Assembly: GCA_021804825.1 (NCBI GenBank)
Contig: JAJZGX010000003.1
Location: forward strand, 1-54,998
From: Pseudomonadota bacterium
GTDB taxonomy: Bacteria; Pseudomonadota; Alphaproteobacteria; Rhizobiales; Beijerinckiaceae
Direction: 5' to 3'
Length of the DNA: 54,998 bases
Both the position numbers and the translations under genes were made by a program. Shown piece by piece: positions 54,205 to 54,998 of the stretch (its first letter is position 1; the number at the start of each line of letters is the position of its first letter). Under the pieces are notes generated by a model. It was not told where the DNA came from. It worked only from the letters and a program-made list of their open reading frames with translations, and made no database searches.

Positions 54205-54998
54205 ATGAATCAGACCCTGGAAACCCCGCACCGTGCCGCCGTGGCGGCAGCGCTGCAGCAAGCGGGACACGTGCCGGACATGATGGCGCTGGAGACGATG
54301 GCGCCGATTTCGCGTGACGACATCGAGCTGCATGCGCCCGCGAACACCCTTGAGCGCCACTATGCGCTGGCTTTGGCCCTGCGGGCGCTGAAGCCGGGCG
54401 GCGTGTTGACTGTGGCGGCGGCCCGCAACCGGGGCGGGTTGCGCTTGCGGCGCGAACTGGAGGCGTTCGGCTGCAGGGTTGAGGAAAGCAGCGGCCAGCA
54501 TGCCCGCACCTGCCGGGCGGTGCGCCCCGACGCCATCATCGGGCTTGATGAAGCGCTGGAGGCCGGTGCCATGCGCCACGATGATGCGCTCGGGCTCTGG
54601 ACGCAGCCCGGCCTGTTTGCGTGGGACAGGGTCGATGCTGGCACGCGCCTGCTGATCGCCCATTTGCCGCCGCTTGCCGGGCAGGGGGCCGATTTTGGCT
54701 GTGGCCTTGGCATTCTGGCGCGCGCCGTGCTGCAAGCGCCACAGGTCACCGGGTTGCGGCTGATCGACAATGACCCGCGCGCCATCAAGGCCGCTCGCCG
54801 CAATGTCACGGATCAGCGCGCCAGCTTCATTCATGCCGATGTCACCAGCCTTCGCCTCGAGTCGCCGCTGGATTTCGTGGTGGCCAATCCGCCGTTTCAC
54901 GCGGAAGGGCAGGAAACGCGCGCGCTGGGGATTGCCTTTGTGGCGGCAGCGGCACGGGCCTTGCGCAAGGGCGGTCAATTCTGGTGTGTCGCCAACCG
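54205..54998 (+). CDS. rsmC: RsmC-like class I SAM-dependent RNA methyltransferase (cut by window edge)
   Basis: An open frame from ATG 54205 runs to the window edge, giving 264 complete codons. An N-terminal degenerate methyltransferase domain with HYALALALRALKPGG is followed by a catalytic domain with DFGCGLGILA and, at 228-232, NPPFH, the base-amine methyltransferase motif. This matches RsmC (m2G1207 of 16S rRNA) and less closely RlmG. The C-terminus lies outside. It is divergent from the TadG-like gene. Confidence 0.88.
   Translation, partial: MNQTLETPHRAAVAAALQQAGHVPDMMALETMAPISRDDIELHAPANTLERHYALALALRALKPGGVLTVAAARNRGGLRLRRELEAFGCRVEESSGQHARTCRAVRPDAIIGLDEALEAGAMRHDDALGLWTQPGLFAWDRVDAGTRLLIAHLPPLAGQGADFGCGLGILARAVLQAPQVTGLRLIDNDPRAIKAARRNVTDQRASFIHADVTSLRLESPLDFVVANPPFHAEGQETRALGIAFVAAAARALRKGGQFWCVAN

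Overview
The window reads as chromosomal core DNA of a high-GC alphaproteobacterium, most likely of the order Hyphomicrobiales (Rhizobiales). The family cannot be fixed from the sequence alone. The evidence is the cckA-recA-alaS block on one strand with icd and dksA nearby, a GTTC-N7-GTTC LexA box upstream of recA, a DksA lacking the zinc cysteines, an HdaA-type DnaA regulator next to ppk1-ppx, an IalB-family secreted protein, and a TadG-like protein. I see no transposase, integrase, phage gene, CRISPR array or rRNA. Three tRNAs are present: Lys(TTT), Leu(TAG) and Val(CAC), all with encoded CCA ends.

Layout. 1-5.4 kb: the N-terminal part of a 3-hydroxyisobutyrate dehydrogenase-family enzyme, an Mrp/ApbC P-loop ATPase, a TRAP-type substrate-binding protein and the YcjX/YcjF pair. 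5.4-15.1 kb: alaS, recA, cckA, a FliO-like protein, dksA and icd. 15.4-24.4 kb: a canonical cyclopropane synthase, tRNA-Lys, prfB with its programmed +1 frameshift, then an SDR facing a same-strand series hspQ, photolyase, FAD amine-oxidase-like protein, DUF1365 protein and a second Cfa-like methyltransferase whose active site is altered. 24.4-33.8 kb: a malyl-CoA lyase-like enzyme, tRNA-Leu, trigger factor, a YejA-like solute-binding protein coupled to a degenerate acyl-CoA-synthetase-like protein, IalB, a fumarylacetoacetate hydrolase-family enzyme and gamma-glutamyltransferase. 33.9-44 kb: a HerA-like ATPase, CDP-alcohol phosphatidyltransferase, a PerM-family transporter, hdaA, ppk1, ppx, an EamA transporter and hemB. 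44-55 kb: tRNA-Val, an L,D-transpeptidase, a DUF971 protein, moaA, a lipoprotein-permease fusion, a ChrR-like cupin, an ABC-F ATPase, an Nramp-like transporter with a structured leader, ndk, a TadG-like protein and the start of an rsmC-like gene.

Most genes are housekeeping. The parts most likely to repay attention are: the photolyase/FAD enzyme/DUF1365/Cfa-like series, which resembles a photo-oxidative fatty-acid modification module; the degenerate adenylate-forming protein coupled to a solute-binding protein; the LivH-type permease with its own lipoprotein domain, ending tail to tail against a ChrR-like protein that has lost its zinc cysteines; and an Nramp-like protein with non-canonical metal-site residues behind a leader holding three inverted repeats. 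No clearly new multi-gene system is proven here.
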